In this document: piece by piece, positions 62,825 to 64,000 of the stretch
How positions within the stretch are numbered: the first letter of the stretch is position 1
Layout: each line of letters starts with the position of its first letter
From: Desulfosporosinus sp. HMP52
GTDB taxonomy: Bacteria; Bacillota; Desulfitobacteriia; Desulfitobacteriales; Desulfitobacteriaceae
Direction: 5' to 3'
DNA: 64,000 nucleotides
Assembly (NCBI RefSeq): GCF_000765145.1
Contig: NZ_JMGA01000017.1
Location: forward strand, 1 to 64,000
Program-made: the position numbers and the translations under genes
Notes under the pieces: generated by a model
Told to the model about the DNA's origin: nothing
The model's database searches: none
Seen by the model: only the letters and a program-made list of their open reading frames with translations

Positions 62825-63476
62825 TTCCATCCTCCTCTCGTTTCTGTAGGGTGACAATTTGTTTTCTTCCTTTAGGTTTTCGTAAACGAAGTGCCCCTTT
62901 AAACAACGTCAACATCGGCTCGACGCAAGTCATCAGTGCCTGCGGGTTACGAGCCATCACCCAATCTGTTGTGGCCTCATCTAACGATCCAAAAATCAGT
63001 TGACGGGCCGTCCGCAAATTAATTCTTGGTATTTCTTTGCGCTCTATCCCTTGCTGAACCACCTCCTCGATAAGGCTAAAGTACTCTAACAAGGGACCAC
63101 TCATAGCAGAGCGCACATGTTGGTTGGGCTTTCTAAGCTCCAATCTAACTACGATAGCCAAAGATCTGTTTTGCTCCATATAAGAAAAATGTGTCTTGAC
63201 AATAGTCCGCAAGCTTGCCTCTGTCGTCTTACAGTTAGAGAGTTCTCGTCGCATACAGGCAATAAAATCCCCTAGTCGTTCTTGAAGAAGCCTAACAAGT
63301 AGTTCTTCTTTATTCTTGAAATATAGATAGATCGTTCCGTCAGCAACTCCCGCGAGATGAGCAACTTTTGATACAGGGGTTTGATGATAACCGGATTCTG
63401 CAAAAGCTTCTGTAGCTGCATTTAAAATTCGCTCAAATTTACTTACGTATTGTACTGCTTGCATTTTTTCATTCAT
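62811..63476 (-). CDS. TetR family transcriptional regulator, FadR/YsiA-like
   Basis: A repressor of about 221 residues. The N-terminal helix-turn-helix is visible (ILNAATEAFAESGYHQTPVSKVAHLAGVADGTIYLYFKNKEELL, about residues 16-58) with a C-terminal ligand-binding domain. The FKNKEEL pattern and the beta-oxidation context are typical of acyl-CoA-responsive fatty acid regulators. The ATG at 63476 overlaps the end of the upstream dehydrogenase gene by eight bases, and the gene overlaps fadN 2 by 14 bases, so all three are cotranscribed. The operator was not found; it may lie beyond the right edge. Confidence 0.88.
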   Translation of the reverse strand: MNEKMQAVQYVSKFERILNAATEAFAESGYHQTPVSKVAHLAGVADGTIYLYFKNKEELLVRLLQERLGDFIACMRRELSNCKTTEASLRTIVKTHFSYMEQNRSLAIVVRLELRKPNQHVRSAMSGPLLEYFSLIEEVVQQGIERKEIPRINLRTARQLIFGSLDEATTDWVMARNPQALMTCVEPMLTLFKGALRLRKPKGRKQIVTLQKREEDGNADS

Positions 63477-64000
63477 AGGAATAAAAACCCTTCTTTGATT
63501 TCCTGCCCCATTCTCCCTTGGCAAATTTTTCAACGATCAAAGGAGATGGCTTGTCCTTAGGATTGCCGGTTTCTTGATATCGTTCCATATCGATAATGTA
63601 GGTAAGATCATTACCTGTGAAATCCATTAATCGAAAAGGTCCAATAGGATGCCCCAGAGCATTGGTTAAGGCTAGATCGATTTCTTCCGGGAGTGCTACT
63701 CCCATATCGACAAGATACAACGCCTCTCGATAAATTGCTGATAAGAATCGATTTACTACAAAGCCATAAATTTCCTTTCTGAGCCAAATTCCATTCTTCC
63801 CCATTTTGTTGCACAAATCCATGGTTACTTGCGCAGTTTCTGTGGAAGTATGCGGCCCCTGCACTACTTCCACTATTTTCATCATTAGAGCAGGATTAAA
63901 GAAATGCATATTGCATACTTTATCTGGCCGTTTCGTTGCATCAGCAATCTTGGAACTGACGATAAATGAACTGTTTGTTGTTAAAATTGCATGGGGGGGT
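63469..64000 (-). CDS. 3-hydroxybutyryl-CoA dehydrogenase, paralogue 2 (5' end beyond the window)
   Basis: The reading frame enters from the right edge without interruption: the residues around AILTTNSSFIVSSKIADATK are encoded up to base 64000, so the start codon is outside the window. About 176 residues are visible, from the middle of the NAD domain to the C-terminal end (EWGRKSKKGFYSYE). It is very similar to the enzyme at 39590-40456 and lies upstream of TetR and fadN 2, giving the second copy of the dehydrogenase-FadN-thiolase set. Confidence 0.9.
   Translation of the reverse strand, partial: PPHAILTTNSSFIVSSKIADATKRPDKVCNMHFFNPALMMKIVEVVQGPHTSTETAQVTMDLCNKMGKNGIWLRKEIYGFVVNRFLSAIYREALYLVDMGVALPEEIDLALTNALGHPIGPFRLMDFTGNDLTYIIDMERYQETGNPKDKPSPLIVEKFAKGEWGRKSKKGFYSYE

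Overview
The window looks like chromosome from a strictly anaerobic, low-to-mid GC Firmicute of the Desulfitobacterium/Desulfosporosinus type. This is an inference from gene content: T-box leaders, an ANTAR antitermination circuit on glutamine synthetase and glutamate synthase, FadN-type beta-oxidation proteins, two 4-hydroxybutyryl-CoA dehydratase-family proteins, a sigma-54 activator and many small Fe-S proteins. No rRNA gene lies inside the window, but the left edge carries a promoter and leader that resemble those of an rRNA operon reading out to the left. Every convincing gene except one (a cell-wall-binding protein at 30.2-31.8 kb) is on the minus strand.

Region 0.4-31 kb is mostly housekeeping: RecQ helicase, protein-isoaspartate methyltransferase, an M20 peptidase with a HIT protein, two half-size chromate transporters next to a GntR regulator with visible palindromic operators, a small RpoA-CTD-like protein, a DAHP synthase/chorismate mutase fusion under a T-box, serC-serA-DUF1015 under another T-box, a UbiX-type flavin prenyltransferase, glnA with an ANTAR regulator, MutY, a nuclease-helicase of the DinG/XPD class, CorA, and gltB-gltD. 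Both T-box leaders have duplicated antiterminator/terminator modules. The glnA and gltB leaders share a hexaloop hairpin that competes with a terminator, as expected for control by the ANTAR protein encoded just behind glnA.

Region 32-64 kb is a catabolic island for acyl-CoA and probably 4-hydroxybutyrate-like acids. One cluster (45-32 kb, read right to left) is crotonase, 4-hydroxybutyryl-CoA dehydratase-like, acyl-CoA dehydrogenase, 3-hydroxyacyl-CoA dehydrogenase, DUF362 Fe-S protein, FadN-like fusion, thiolase and acyl-CoA ligase. A second cluster (64-50 kb) has close paralogues of several of these (3-hydroxyacyl-CoA dehydrogenase, FadN-like, thiolase) plus a TetR regulator, a CoA-transferase, a zinc alcohol dehydrogenase, a second ligase, a second dehydratase and a further thiolase. 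Between the clusters sits an unusual operon of a PHP-domain protein, two Fe-S proteins, two unrecognised proteins and a MaoC pair, followed by a PAS-AAA sigma-54 activator.

Four -24/-12 promoters can be read directly in this half of the window (upstream of crotonase, the PHP operon, dehydratase 2 and ligase 2). A palindrome TGTAT-N7-ATACA occurs as pairs about 42 bp apart upstream of two of them and in weaker form upstream of the others. Together with the sigma-54 activator this predicts a local regulon. Directly downstream of both paralogous FadN-thiolase pairs lies a block of tandem repeats of about 215-270 bp, containing long inverted repeats, which is not explained by any gene.
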